Below are positions 54,655-64,000 of a stretch of 64,000 nucleotides of DNA, one piece after another (within the stretch, counting starts at the first letter, position 1; each line of letters begins with the position of its first letter). Source of the DNA: Camarhynchus parvulus (lineage: Eukaryota; Chordata; Aves; Passeriformes; Thraupidae); NCBI RefSeq assembly GCF_901933205.1, contig NC_044599.1, positions 2,244,841-2,308,840 of the forward strand, in the 5' to 3' direction. The notes below the pieces were generated by a model that saw only the letters and a program-made list of their open reading frames with translations, was not told the DNA's origin and did no database searches. Position numbers and translations under genes: made by a program.

Positions 54655-55530
54655 GCACAGACAGTACAACCAGTGCTCCCAGTACAACCAGTGCTCCCAG
54701 TACTCCCAGTGCCCCCCAGTGCTCCCAGTGCCCCCAGTGCTCCCAGTACAGCCAGTGCTCCCAGCACAACCAGTGCTCCCAGTGCCCCCCAGTGCTCCCA
54801 GTACAGCCAGTGCTCCCAGTACAACCAGTACAGCCAGTGCTCCCAGTGCTCCCAGTGCCCCCCAGTGCTCCCAGTACAACCAGTGCTCCCAGTGCTCCCA
54901 GTACAGCCAGTGCTCCCAGTGCTCCCAGTGCTCCCAGTACAGCCAGTGCTCCCAGTGCCCTCCCAGTGCCCCAGTGCTCCCAGTACAACCAGTGCTCCCA
55001 GTACAACCAGTGCCCCCAGTGCCCCCAGTGCCCCCAATGCTCCCAGTACAACCAGTGCTCCCAGTGCCCCCCAGTGCTCCCAGCACAGCCAGTGCTCCCA
55101 GCACAGCCAGGGCTCCCAGTACAACCAGTGCTCCCAGTACAACCAGTGCTCCCAATGCCTGCTCAATGCTCCCAGTGCCGCCCCCAGTGCCCCCCCAGTG
55201 CCCCTCCCCAGTCCTCCCAGTGCTCCCAGAGCCCCCAGTGCTCCCAGTCTCCCCAGTGCCCCTCCCCAGTGCTCCCAGTTCCTCCCGATGGTCCCAGTAA
55301 TCCCAGTGTCCCCTGATGTCCCCCAGTACCCCACACCCCCCTCAGTCCTCTCAAGTTCTTCCAGTGCCCCCTGATTCCCCCCCAGTCCCTCCAGCGCACC
55401 CAGTTCCTCCCAGTCCCCAGTCCCCCCAGTGCCCCCAGTGTTCCCAGTGCTCCCAGTCCCCCCAGTGCCCCCAATGTTCCCAGTGTTCCCAGTGCCCCCA
55501 GTCCCCCCAGTCCCCTCAGTCCCTCTCCAG
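54655..55530. repeat. Minisatellite, CAGTGCTCCCAGTACAACC core, METTL1 upstream
   Basis: 9-20 bp units, about 60 copies, starting 60 bp from the METTL1 CRE elements. Confidence 0.9.
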
Positions 55531-56130
55531 TCCCCCCCTCCGCGGGCTCTTCCCGCTCGGGGCCGTTTGGGGAATTCGGCTGCGGCCAGACCGGGGGCGA
55601 GTTCCGGGAACCCCCGGGGGTGTCGGGGGGGGTTGAGCAATGTGGGGCCGGAGCCGCCCGGCCCTTCCCGGCCGGTCCCCCCCAGTCCCCTCCCGTCCCT
55701 TCCCGTCCCGTTCGCTCCCTCCGGGGCTGCCCGGACCGGCTCCGGGCGGGGGTCCCGGGCCGGGGCACGGGGGGACGCGGTGCTGTGACCCCCAGTCCCT
55801 GTCATTTTTCCCGCGCCGCACCGTACCCCCGGTCCCTGTGACCCATGTCCCCCCGTCCCCCGTCCCCATTGTACCCCCTGTGACCCGGTCCCTGTGACCC
55901 CCCCCAGTCCCTGTGACCCCTGTACCCCCCAGGTCTCTGTGACCCCCCCAGGTCGCTCTGCCCCAGCGCCGCCCCCCCGGTGTCCCGGGGCCACATTAAC
56001 CCGGTGACGCAGGCGGTGACGCGGCTGCGCGGGGGGTCCCGGGGGGGGACACGAGCGGGACCGGGGGGGGTCGGGGCGGGTTGTTCATTACCCCGGGGTC
56101 ACCCCCTCAGCCCCCGGTCACCGTGAGCTC
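55531..56130. other. CpG-rich intergenic sequence between METTL1 and EEF1AKMT3
   Basis: Mixed, with short CCTGTGACCC repeats at 55830-55960. No gene recognised. Confidence 0.35.
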
Positions 56131-56430
56131 GGGGAGCCCGGCTCGGGTGGCACCGGAGGCGGGTCCGTGACACCCGCGCGGTGGCACCGGGGACAGGTGT
56201 GTGACATCCTGCACGGTGGCACCAGGGGCGGGTCTGTGCCACCCGCGCGGTGGCACCGGGACGGGTCCGTGACACCCGTGCGGTGGCACCGGGGATGGGT
56301 CCGTGACACCCGCGCGGTGGCACCGGGACATGTCCGTCACACCCGTGCGGTGGCACCGGGGATGGGTGTGTGACATCCCGCACGGTGGCACCGAGGGAGG
56401 GTCCGGGACACCCGCACGGTGGCACTGCGA
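56130..56430. repeat. Minisatellite, GTGACACCCGCGCGGTGGCACC core
   Basis: 30-34 bp units, about nine copies, CpG-rich. Confidence 0.85.
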
Positions 56431-56529
56431 GGGCACGAGGCGGAGATGGCATCGGAGGGGTGACAATGGCAGTGGTGGCACGGGGAAAGGGGGGGTTGGC
56501 ACCGTGTCACCCTCCCCGGCAGGGACAGA

Positions 56530-57625
56530 GGGACAGGGGTGAGCTGGGGCAGGGGGACACGGGTGAGGGACACGGGGACAGCGAGGACAGGGAGGTGGCA
56601 CCAGGGACATCAGGATGAGGGACATGGGGACAGGTACACCATGGGCAAAGCCACCAGGGCTGGGGACACCGGGACGAGGGGACAGGGACACGGGGGGGAC
56701 AAGGACACAGGTGTGACAGGGACACAGGTGTGACAGGGACATGGGCAGCAGGAACCGAGGACACTGGCATCAGGGACATCAGGGCACCAGGGCTGCGGTG
56801 ATACCAGTGACACGGTGACACTGGTGGCACTGGCACAGCGACGGGCGGTGGCATTGGGAAGAACACCTGGAGGGACTGCTGGGGTGACACTGGGGACAGG
56901 GATGAGGAGCCAGGGGACACCAGGGATGGGGCAGGACAGGGGAGCGGGAGTGACCAGGGATGGCCTGGGGACATTGGGGACAGGGCAGCCACCAAGGGCA
57001 GGGGGGAAGGGGACACCGGGATGGGACAGGGGACAGTGGGATGGGGCAGGGGACAGGTCAAGGGACAGCAGGGACCCAGCAGGGGACACGGGGACATGGG
57101 ATGGGACACGGGGGTGGGGGGGGACACAGGGGACATCGGGGGACATTGGGGGCACCGGGGAACACCGGGGGAAACTGGGGGACACCGGGATGGGGAAGAG
57201 GACATGGGGGGACTTTGAGAGACACCGGGGGACATTGAGGGACATTGAGGGACACCGGGGAGAGACACCGGGGGATATCGGGGGACACCAGCATACACTG
57301 GGGGACATCGGGGAGCACTGGGGGACACTGGGGGACATCGGGGGACATTGAGGAACACCAGGGAACACAGGGGGATATCCGGGGACATCTGGGGATATCG
57401 GCGGACACCGAGGGACACTGGGGGACAGCGGGGAATATCGGGGGGCATCGGGGGACATTGAGGGACGCCGAGAGACACCGGGGAACACCGGGGGACATTG
57501 AGAGACACCGGGGGACATTGGGGGACACCGGGGAGAGACACCAGGGGATATCGGGGGACACCGAGGGACATCCGGGGACATTGGGGGACACCGGGATGGG
57601 GAAGGGGACACCGGGGGACACCGAA
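56530..57625. repeat. Minisatellites, GGGGGACACCGGGGGACATT core
   Basis: GGGGACA-family array with 12-24 bp units, homogeneous from 57130 to 57610, ending 140 bp before the EEF1AKMT3 ATG. Confidence 0.85.
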
Positions 57626-57717
57626 CCCCCCCCCCGGGACCGCGGGGGCCGGGACAGAGCGCGCGCCGTGGGCGGAGTCCTATCACCGGCGGAGGGGGCG
57701 TGGCTTAGCACGATCGG

Positions 57718-57722
57718 CCAAT
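57718..57722 (+). promoter_or_regulatory. CCAAT box of EEF1AKMT3
   Basis: GGCCAATCAGA lies 40 bp upstream of the ATG in a CpG-rich, TATA-less region, and is a good NF-Y site. Confidence 0.5.
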
Positions 57723-57761
57723 CAGATTCGGGGGGCTCGACCCGGCCCCGCCCCTTCCACG

Positions 57762-59959
57762 ATGGCGGCGCCCGGGTGCCACGTGGGGACCGGGGGGGGG
57801 CGGGAGGAAGAGAACGGGGAAGAGGAAGAGGAAGAGGAAGAGGAAGAGGAAGAGGAAGAGGAAGAGGAAGAGGAAGAGGAAGAGGAAGAGGAGCAAGGAG
57901 AGGAAGCAGAAGCGGCGCTGCGGGCCGTGTTCCCCCGGGACCCCGAGCTCTTCGCCGAGTGCTTCCCAGAGCGGCGCCGGTTCCGGCTGTGCGGGCGCGT
58001 CCTGCACATCGCGGAGCACCACGGGCCGCGGCTCGGGCCCGCCGGGGCCGTCTGGGAGGCGGTGAGCGGCACCGGGGGAAATCCCGGAGGATACCGGGCG
58101 TACGGGGATGTCGGGGACACCAGGAGGGGGGAGGTGACATCCCGGGGGAGTGGGATCCCGGGTGGGATCCCGGGGGGGATACACGCGGCATGCCGGGGGT
58201 GGCAGGAGGGATGGGCGGTGGGGAACGGGGGGTACCGGGGGCTGACATCGCGGTGGGCAGCGGGAGCGATGCGTGATGGGGGAGGGGGTTACCGAGTCAT
58301 GGCGGGAACGGGGAACACCGGAGGGGGCACCGGGAACGGGCACTCTGACCGGGGGCTGAGGGGCCCTGGGCATCCCGGCCGTGGTGGCCACTCGGGGACA
58401 CCGCGGTGGCCGCGGGGGGACCGGGGGAGACCCTGGGGGCGCAAGAAGCAGCAGTGGGGGGACTTTGGGGTTCGGGGGTCTCCCATGGGCTGGGGTCCCG
58501 CAGTGTCCCCTCTGTGCCCCCCCAGGCCCTGTCCCTGTGCCGGTTCCTGGGCGAGCAGAACCTGGAGCTGGCGGGGCGGCGGGTGCTGGAGCTGGGGGCC
58601 GGTACCGGCATCGTGGGCATCTTCGCTGCCATGCTGGGTACGGAGGCACGCGAGGGGTGGGTGGGGGGACACCTGTGGAAAGGGTGGGGACACCTGTGGG
58701 GGACACTCGTGGGTGAGGGGGATCCCCGTTCTCCCGCCCAGTACAGAACTGGAAACTCCTGTGAGCAGCCCTGGAGTTTATTGCGATCTGGGGGGGGCAC
58801 GGGTGGTTACCACACCCCCCTCTCCGCTTTGGGCTTGGGGTTTATTGGGGTCGGGAAGGGTTTGGGGAGATCCAGTGGGGGTGTTCCTCACTCTGACTCG
58901 GGGATTTTTGGGATGTGGGGGGGTTTACTGGGATTTTCAGATGGGGTTCCAAGGGGGTGTTCCTCACTATGGCTCACAGGGGGCTTTATTGTGATTTTGG
59001 GATGGGGGGTCCCAGAGGGTGTTCCTCACTCTGGTTCAGGGTTTTATGGGATGTAGATGAGGTATTACTGTGATTTTGGGATGGGGGTCCCAGAGGGTGT
59101 TCCTCACTCTGGTTCAGGGTTTTATGGGATGTGGATGAGGTATTACTGTGATTTTGGGGTGGGTGGCCGAAGGGGTGTTCCTCACTCTGGCTCAGGGGTT
59201 CACTGTGATTTTGGGATGAGGTTCCAGAGGGTGTTCATCACTCTGGCTCGGGGGTTTACTGTGATTTTGGGGTGGGTGTCCCAGGGGCTGACCCACCCGC
59301 TGACCCACGGTTAACTGTGCTCTGGGGGGGTTACCGGGCGCCGCTGACGGCCGCGCTGCCCTGCAGGGGCCGAGGTGACGCTCACGGACCGGCCGCCGGC
59401 GCTGCCGCAGCTCCGGGAGAACGCCCGGCTCAACTTCCCGGGGGCCGCGGCGGGGCCGCGGGTGCGGGCGCTGCGCTGGGGCCGCGACCAGCGCCGCTTC
59501 CCGCCCAAGTTCCACCTCATCCTGGGCTCCGACATCGTGTACGACCCCCGCGCCTTCGGGCCGCTGCTGGGCACCCTCCGGCACCTGCTGGTGCCGCCGG
59601 CCCAGGCGCTGCTCAGCGCCCGCCTGCGCGGCGGCGAGGCCGGGGCCGCCCGCTTCTTCCGGCAGCTGCTGCCGCCCTTCTTCGGGGTGCGGCTGCTGCG
59701 GCGGGAGCCCGAGCGGGACATCGAGATCTACGCGGTCACCCCGCGGGACGGAGCCCCGGAGCGGGGCGGGCCCGGGCTGGAGTCCCTGACCCCGCGGGAC
59801 CGAGGCCGTACCGTGGCCCCGGGGCGCCGTCCACCCCGGTGGGCCCCGGCAGGGGCGGGCCCGGGCTGGAGTCCCTCACCCCGCGGGATGGAGCCCCGGA
59901 GCGGGGCGGGCCCGGGCTGGGGTCTCTTACCGGGGATTAAATGGTGCCGAGGGTCGTAA
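57762..59959 (+). CDS. EEF1AKMT3: EEF1AKMT3 (METTL21B), eEF1A lysine methyltransferase 3
   Basis: Exons: 57762-58061, 58526-58637, 59367-59959, phases closing, 334 residues (human 226). Exon 1 codes a short start, about 26 consecutive glutamates, then VFPRDPELFAECFPERRRF and VLHIAEHHGPRLGPAGAVWE. Exon 2 has the SAM motif I VLELGAGTGIVGIFAAML. Exon 3 has EVTLTDRPPALPQLRENARL, HLILGSDIVYDPRAFGPLL, the family (D/E)xxY-type SDIVYD motif, and RDIEIYAVTP. Beyond that, about 70 residues come from a tandem repeat not seen in the human protein. Family role: methylation of eEF1A Lys-165. Gene order next to METTL1 supports the call. The true stop may be in another frame of the terminal repeat. Confidence 0.92.
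57814..57893 (+). repeat. (GAAGAG)n coding microsatellite in EEF1AKMT3
   Basis: About 13 hexamer units coding an uninterrupted glutamate tract. Confidence 0.95.
58820..59290. repeat. Minisatellite, GTGTTCCTCACTCTGGTTCAGG core, EEF1AKMT3 intron 2
   Basis: About 55-75 bp units, seven copies, with GGGTTTATTGTGATTTTGGGA. TTTATT strings are on plus, so they are no signal for this gene. Confidence 0.85.
59738..59935 (+). repeat. C-terminal coding repeat of EEF1AKMT3
   Basis: Three partial units with GGGCGGGCCCGGGCTGGAGTC and ACCCCGCGGGAYGGAGCC; unit length about 58 bp. Confidence 0.8.
59936..59941 (+). promoter_or_regulatory. Possible ATTAAA polyadenylation signal of EEF1AKMT3
   Basis: ATTAAA lies just before the open-frame stop (59957-59959) and overlaps a TAA stop in a neighbouring frame (59938-59940). 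GTGTGTGATTTGG follows at about 59970, a GU-rich element. It suggests a very short 3' UTR and that the transcript ends near 59965-59985. Confidence 0.5.
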
Positions 59960-60014
59960 TTCAGGCGCTGTGTGTGATTTGGGGGGCTGGAGGGGGTTTG
60001 GGGAGGGGGACAGG

Positions 60015-60425
60015 CCGGGGGGTGCTGGATAGGGCGGGGGGTCTGTGAGGGGCTGGGGTCTGTGAGGGCCGGGGGTGGGGGGTTTGTGAGGGTCGGGGGG
60101 TCTGTGAGGGTTGGGGGATCTCTGAGGGTCTCTGAGGCTGGGGGGTGTCTGTGAGGATCAGAGGGGGGTCTGTGAGGCTGGGGGGGCTGCGAGGGTCGGG
60201 GGGGGTGTCTGTGGGCTGTGGGGGTTTGTGAGGGTCTGGGGTTTATGAGGGCCGGGGGTCTCTGAGGGTCGGTGAGGTTTGGGGGGTATGTGAGGGCCGG
60301 GGGTCTCTCGGGTGCGGGGGATCTGTGAGGGTCTGGGGTCTCTGAGGGCCAGGGGTCTGAGGGCAGAGGGGCTCTGTGAGGTTTGGGGGGGGTCTCTGAG
60401 GGCCGGGGGTCTCTCGGGTGCGAGG
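60015..60425. repeat. Minisatellite, GGGGGTCTGTGAGGGTC core
   Basis: 17-25 bp units between EEF1AKMT3 and the TSFM promoter. Confidence 0.85.
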
Positions 60426-60480
60426 GGGTGTTGGGGCGGGGCATTTCGAGCCCGCCCCCTTTCCCAAAATTCCCCCTCAG

Positions 60481-60610
60481 CCAATCCCGCGCCTCCCTGG
60501 CGCACGCGTGACGTCACATACGCACGCAGCAGCCAATCGCTACCCCGCGCGCTGACCCTTCCCGGCGCCCGTAGCGCGGGGCCGTCGCTGCCCGGTGTGG
60601 CGTGACGTCA
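60481..60610. promoter_or_regulatory. TSFM promoter: two TGACGTCA elements and two CCAAT boxes
   Basis: TGACGTCA lies at 60509-60516 and 60603-60610, and CCAAT at 60481-60485 and 60533-60537, all within 155 bp of the ATG at 60636. The downstream CRE is only 25 bp before the ATG. There is no TATA box; the island is CpG-rich. Confidence 0.65.
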
Positions 60611-60635
60611 CGCGGCGCGCCGCGGGCAGGCCGGG

Positions 60636-63600
60636 ATGCAGCGCGCGGCGCTGGGCGCGCTCGGGGGGGCGGCGCGGGTGAGACCGGGGACCACCGGGAC
60701 CCCAGAACCCCAGCCCCGGGACCACCGGGACCCCCGGAACCCCAGCCCCGGGACCACCGGGACCCCAGCCCCGGGACCACCGGGAACCCAGCCCCGGGAC
60801 CACCGGGACCCCTTGGCCCTGGGACCCCCCGCCATGGGATCACCGGGAACCCCAGAACCCCAGCCCCGGGACCACCGGGACCCCCCAGCCCCGGGACCAC
60901 CGGGACCCCCCAGCCCCGGGACCACCGAGAACCCCGGAACCCCAGCCCCGGGACCACCGGGACCCCCCAGCCCCGGGACCACCGGGACCCCCGGAACCCC
61001 AGCCCCGGGACCACCGGGACCCCCAGCCCCGGGACCACCGGGACCCCCCAGCCCCGGGATCACCGAGAACCCCGGAACCCCCCAGCCCCGGGACCACCGG
61101 GACCCCTTAGCCCTGGGACCCCCGCCATGGGATCACCGGGAACCCCAGGATCCCCCAGCCCGGGGACCACCGGGACCCCCAGAACCCCAGCCCCGGGATC
61201 ACCCGGACCACCGGGAACCCTGGGAACCCCAGCCCCGGGATCACCGGGACCTTCCAGCCCTGGGACCCCCCGGGAATGTCGGGACCCACAGATGGGGATC
61301 CCCTGGGACCCTCATCCGCGGGACCCCCAGAACCCCATCCCCGGGACCACCGGGAACCCGGGAACCCCCAGCCCTGGGACCCCCGGGACCACCGGGACCC
61401 CCAGCCCCGGGACCACCGGGACCCCCCCTGGCTATCCCCGAGCGCCCCGCCGCCGCTCTGCGCTTCCCCCCCCACCTCCGGTACCCCCCGTGCCCCCCCA
61501 TACCGGGCCCGCCCCGTACCCATCCCGCACCCCTCGGGCCCCCCCCCGAGGCCCGGCCGTGACCCCCCCGTGCCCCGCAGGCCGCCCCGCGCCGCTGGCT
61601 GAGCGCGGCCCCGCCGGCGCTGCGGGAGCTGCGGGAGCTGCGGGCGCACACCGGGCAGCCCGTGCTGCGCTGCCGGGAGGCGCTGGAGCGGGCGGGGGGC
61701 GACCTGCGGCAGGTGCGGTAACGGGGGAGGGGGGCACCGGGGGGGCACAGAAACCGGGAGGAGAACGGGGACCAGGAGGGGGATGGGCAGCGGGGGACTC
61801 TGGGGGTCGCAGGGGGTGTTTGGGGAGGGGGTCACTGTGGCAAGAGGGTCTTTGGGACAGGGGTGTTTGGGGGAGGGGGTCGGGGGCGTCTGTGGGCAGG
61901 GGCTTTGGGGAGGGGGTCCCGGGGAGGGGGTGCGGATATGGGGTCCATGGGGCAGGGGGTCTGTGGAACAGGGGTCTTTGGGGCAGGGGGTCTTTGGGGC
62001 AGGGGGGCTTTAGGGAAGAGGGTCCCCAGGGCAGGGGGGGCTTTGGGGAAGGGGCTGTTTGGGGCAGGGGGTGCCTGGGGTTCCTGGAGCAGGGGGTCTT
62101 TGGGGCAGGGGTCTTTGGGATAAGGGGTCCATGGGGCAGGGGTGTCTTTGGGGCAGGGGGCTTTGGGGAAGGGGGTCCCTGGGGGAGGGGGTCCCTGGGC
62201 AGGGGGTCTATGAGTAGGGGGCTTTGGGGGAGGGGTCTTTGGGGGAGGGGTGTCTTTGGGGCAGGGGGGCTTTGAGGCAAGAAGATATTTGGGAAGGTGG
62301 TCCCTGGGGCAGGGGGTCTTTGGGGAAGGGGCTGTTTGGAGCAGGGACTGCCTGGGGTTCCTGGAGCAGGGGGTCTTTGGGGCAGGGGGCTTTGGGGGAG
62401 GGGGTCCCCGGGGCAGGGGGTCTTTGGGCAGGGGGTGTTTGGGGTGGGGGGTCCCTGCAACAGAGGGGTCTTTGGGGCAGGGGGGTATTGGGGAAGGGGG
62501 TCCCTGGGGAGGGGGGTTTTGGGGCAGGGGGTTTTGAGATAAGGGGTCCATGGGGCAGGGGGGTTCTGGGCCAGGGGGTCTTTGGGACAAGGGTCCCTGG
62601 GCCAGGGGGTCTTTGGGGCACCAGGAGCAGAGCAGGCCCAGCCCTTGGGGGGTGGGAGGGCCACGGGGTCGGGTCTGGTCTGTGCCCCCCTCGTGTCCCC
62701 CACCAGGACGAGGGGTGGTGATGGGGACATTGGGGTGACCCTGGTAGTGTTGGGGGACACGGGGGTGACCCTGGTAGTGATGGGGACACTGGGATGGCCC
62801 TGTCAGTACTGGGGGACACTGAGGTGACCCTGTCAGTGCTGAGGTGACCCTGAGTTCACCCTGTCGGTGCTGGGGACACTGAGGTCACTCTGTCAGTGAT
62901 GGGGGACATTGGGGTGACTCTCTGGGGACACTGAGGTCACCCTGTCAGTGCTGGGGTGACCCTGTCAGTGCTGGGGGACCCTGAGTTCACCCTGTCCCCC
63001 CCATGTCCCCAGGCCGAGGCCTGGCTGGAGGCCGAGTCGCGCCGCCGGGGCTGGGCCCGAGCCGCTGCCCCCGGGGCTGCCCGGGCCCGGGAGGGGCTCG
63101 TGGGGGTCCTGAGCGAGGGCCCGGCCGCTGTCATGGTGGAGGTGAGTGAGGGGGGGCTCTGGGGGTCCCCTGTGTCTCCCCCGGGGGTCTCTGTGTCCCC
63201 AAGGTCACCGTGTCCCCCCCAGGTGAACTGCGAGACGGATTTCGTGGCGCGAACCCCCGACTTCCAGCAGCTGGTGGAGATGGCGGCCAGGGGGGTCCTG
63301 GGGCACTGCCAGGGGGCCTCGGGCACCAAGGTGGGCTGCCAGGGGGGCTCTGGGCTGCCAGGGGGTTTTGGGGGTGTTGGGGGAGTTGGGGTGGCAGAGA
63401 TGGTGTTGGGTTCTTGGGGGAACCTGGGGTGTCAGGAGTTTTGGGGCAGGGTTTGGGGGTGGCAGGGGGTGTTTGGGCAGGGTTCGGGGGTTTGGGCAGG
63501 GGTTGGGGGTGCTGGGGGATGTTTTGGGGGTGTTGGAGCAGGGTTTGGGGGTGCCAGGGGTGTTGGAGCAGGGTTTGGGGGTGTTGGGGCAGGGTTTGGG

Positions 63601-63810
63601 GGTGCCAGGGGTGTTGGGGCAGGGTTTGGGGGTGTTGGGGCAGGGTTTGGGGGTGTCAGGAGTTTTGGGGCAGGCTTTGGGGGTACCAGGGCTGTCGGGG
63701 TGCCCCTCTGACCCCTCTCCCCAGCTCCTGCTGCCAGAGGAGGAGCTGGCCCAGGTGCGGGCAGGGGATGGGGGGGACCTGCTGAGTGCGCAACCTGGCA
63801 CTGGCCATGG
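60636..63810 (+). CDS. TSFM: TSFM, mitochondrial elongation factor Ts (5' part; continues past the window)
   Basis: Exons: 60636-60677, 61581-61712, 63013-63141, 63223-63330, 63725-63810. Exon 1 and the start of exon 2 (MQRAALGALGGAAR, then AAPRRWLSAAP) form an arginine-containing mitochondrial transit peptide. Exon 2 has the UBA-like helix LRELRELRAHTGQPVLRCRE and the GGDLRQ turn. Exon 3 has AEAWLEAESRRRGWARA and AREGLVGVL. Exon 4 has VNCETDFVARTPDFQQLVE, the EF-Ts signature. Exon 5 reads LLLPEEELAQVRAGDGGDLL, then requires a one-base change to continue as VRNLALAMG into the GTGAGT donor at 63811. Function: guanine-nucleotide exchange on mitochondrial EF-Tu. Later exons lie outside. Confidence 0.94.
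60685..61435. repeat. Minisatellite, AGCCCCGGGACCACCGGGACC core, TSFM intron 1
   Basis: 21-bp units, about 33 copies, very homogeneous, starting 8 bp after the exon 1 donor. Confidence 0.9.
61800..62640. repeat. Minisatellite, GGGGCAGGGGGTCTTTGGGG core, TSFM intron 2
   Basis: 17-20 bp G-rich units, with larger repeats (62050-62130 resembles 62330-62400). Confidence 0.85.
62715..62995. repeat. Minisatellite, GGTGACCCTGTCAGTGCTGGG core, TSFM intron 2
   Basis: About 28-30 bp units, nine copies, up to 15 bp before exon 3. Confidence 0.8.
63345..63700. repeat. Minisatellite, GGGGCAGGGTTTGGGGGTG core, TSFM intron 4
   Basis: About 20-30 bp G-rich units. Confidence 0.85.
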
Positions 63811-63819
63811 GTGAGTGCC

Positions 63820-64000
63820 CGTCCCAGTACATCCCAGTACATCCCAGTGCCCCCCCCAGTGCCCATCCCAGTGTGCCCAGTGCCCCTCCCAGTGTGCCCA
63901 GTGCCCCTCCCAGTGCCCCCAGTGTGCCCAGTGCCGCCAGTGCCCATCCCAGTACATTGCAGTGTGCCCAGTACCCATCGCAGTACATCCCAGTGCCCCC
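63820..64000. repeat. Minisatellite, CATCCCAGTGCCCCTCCCAG core, TSFM intron 5
   Basis: Array of CCCAGTGC/CCCAGTAC units running out of the window, similar to the 54655-55530 array. Confidence 0.8.

Noticed and set aside
54655..55530. Regular short direct repeats resembling a CRISPR array
   Set aside because: Units are contiguous and variants of each other, without unique spacers, in vertebrate DNA next to METTL1; it is a minisatellite.

Overview
The window is vertebrate nuclear DNA, most probably from a bird microchromosome. The genes are split by GT-AG introns, the base composition is extremely GC-rich, and nearly every intron is filled by minisatellites. Seven genes can be recognised from exon translations. 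Six of them form the block AGAP2 (-), TSPAN31 (+), CYP27B1 (-), METTL1 (-), EEF1AKMT3 (+), TSFM (+), in the order and orientation of human 12q14.1. The bird assignment is inference from composition and repeat load; no species can be named.

Layout. 1-21433: AGAP2 on the minus strand, with 18 exons for the long form (ATG at 17397), an alternative first exon at 21433 for the short PIKE-A-type form, and a cassette exon at 6168-6227. 21434-24070: minisatellites only. 24201-29463: an ENDOU-family endoribonuclease on the minus strand, not an AGAP2 neighbour in mammals. 30555-36607: TSPAN31 on the plus strand. 36700-39190: the place where mammals carry CDK4 and MARCHF9; neither can be seen, but a minus-strand AATAAA and a palindromic two-strand AATAAA remain. 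39192-48160: CYP27B1 on the minus strand, with a TATA box. 49194-54600: METTL1 on the minus strand. 57762-59959: EEF1AKMT3 on the plus strand. 60636-64000: TSFM on the plus strand, running off the window.

Functions. METTL1 (tRNA m7G methylation), EEF1AKMT3 (eEF1A lysine methylation) and TSFM (mitochondrial elongation factor Ts) are translation-related. CYP27B1 makes hormonal vitamin D. AGAP2 is a signalling GTPase/ArfGAP. TSPAN31 is a tetraspanin. METTL1 and TSFM each have a pair of perfect TGACGTCA elements within about 130 bp of the ATG.

The most unusual property is repeat architecture. At seven places in four genes (AGAP2, ENDOU, CYP27B1, METTL1) the intronic tandem repeat is built from the neighbouring exon-intron boundary, so each unit carries a splice acceptor or donor plus 10-50 nt of real coding sequence. 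The commonest repeat core, GGGGACA, has also expanded in frame inside two CYP27B1 exons. Several conserved exons carry single-base frameshifts, most simply read as residual sequencing indels: in CYP27B1 exon 2 the neighbouring repeat copies still hold the missing base.
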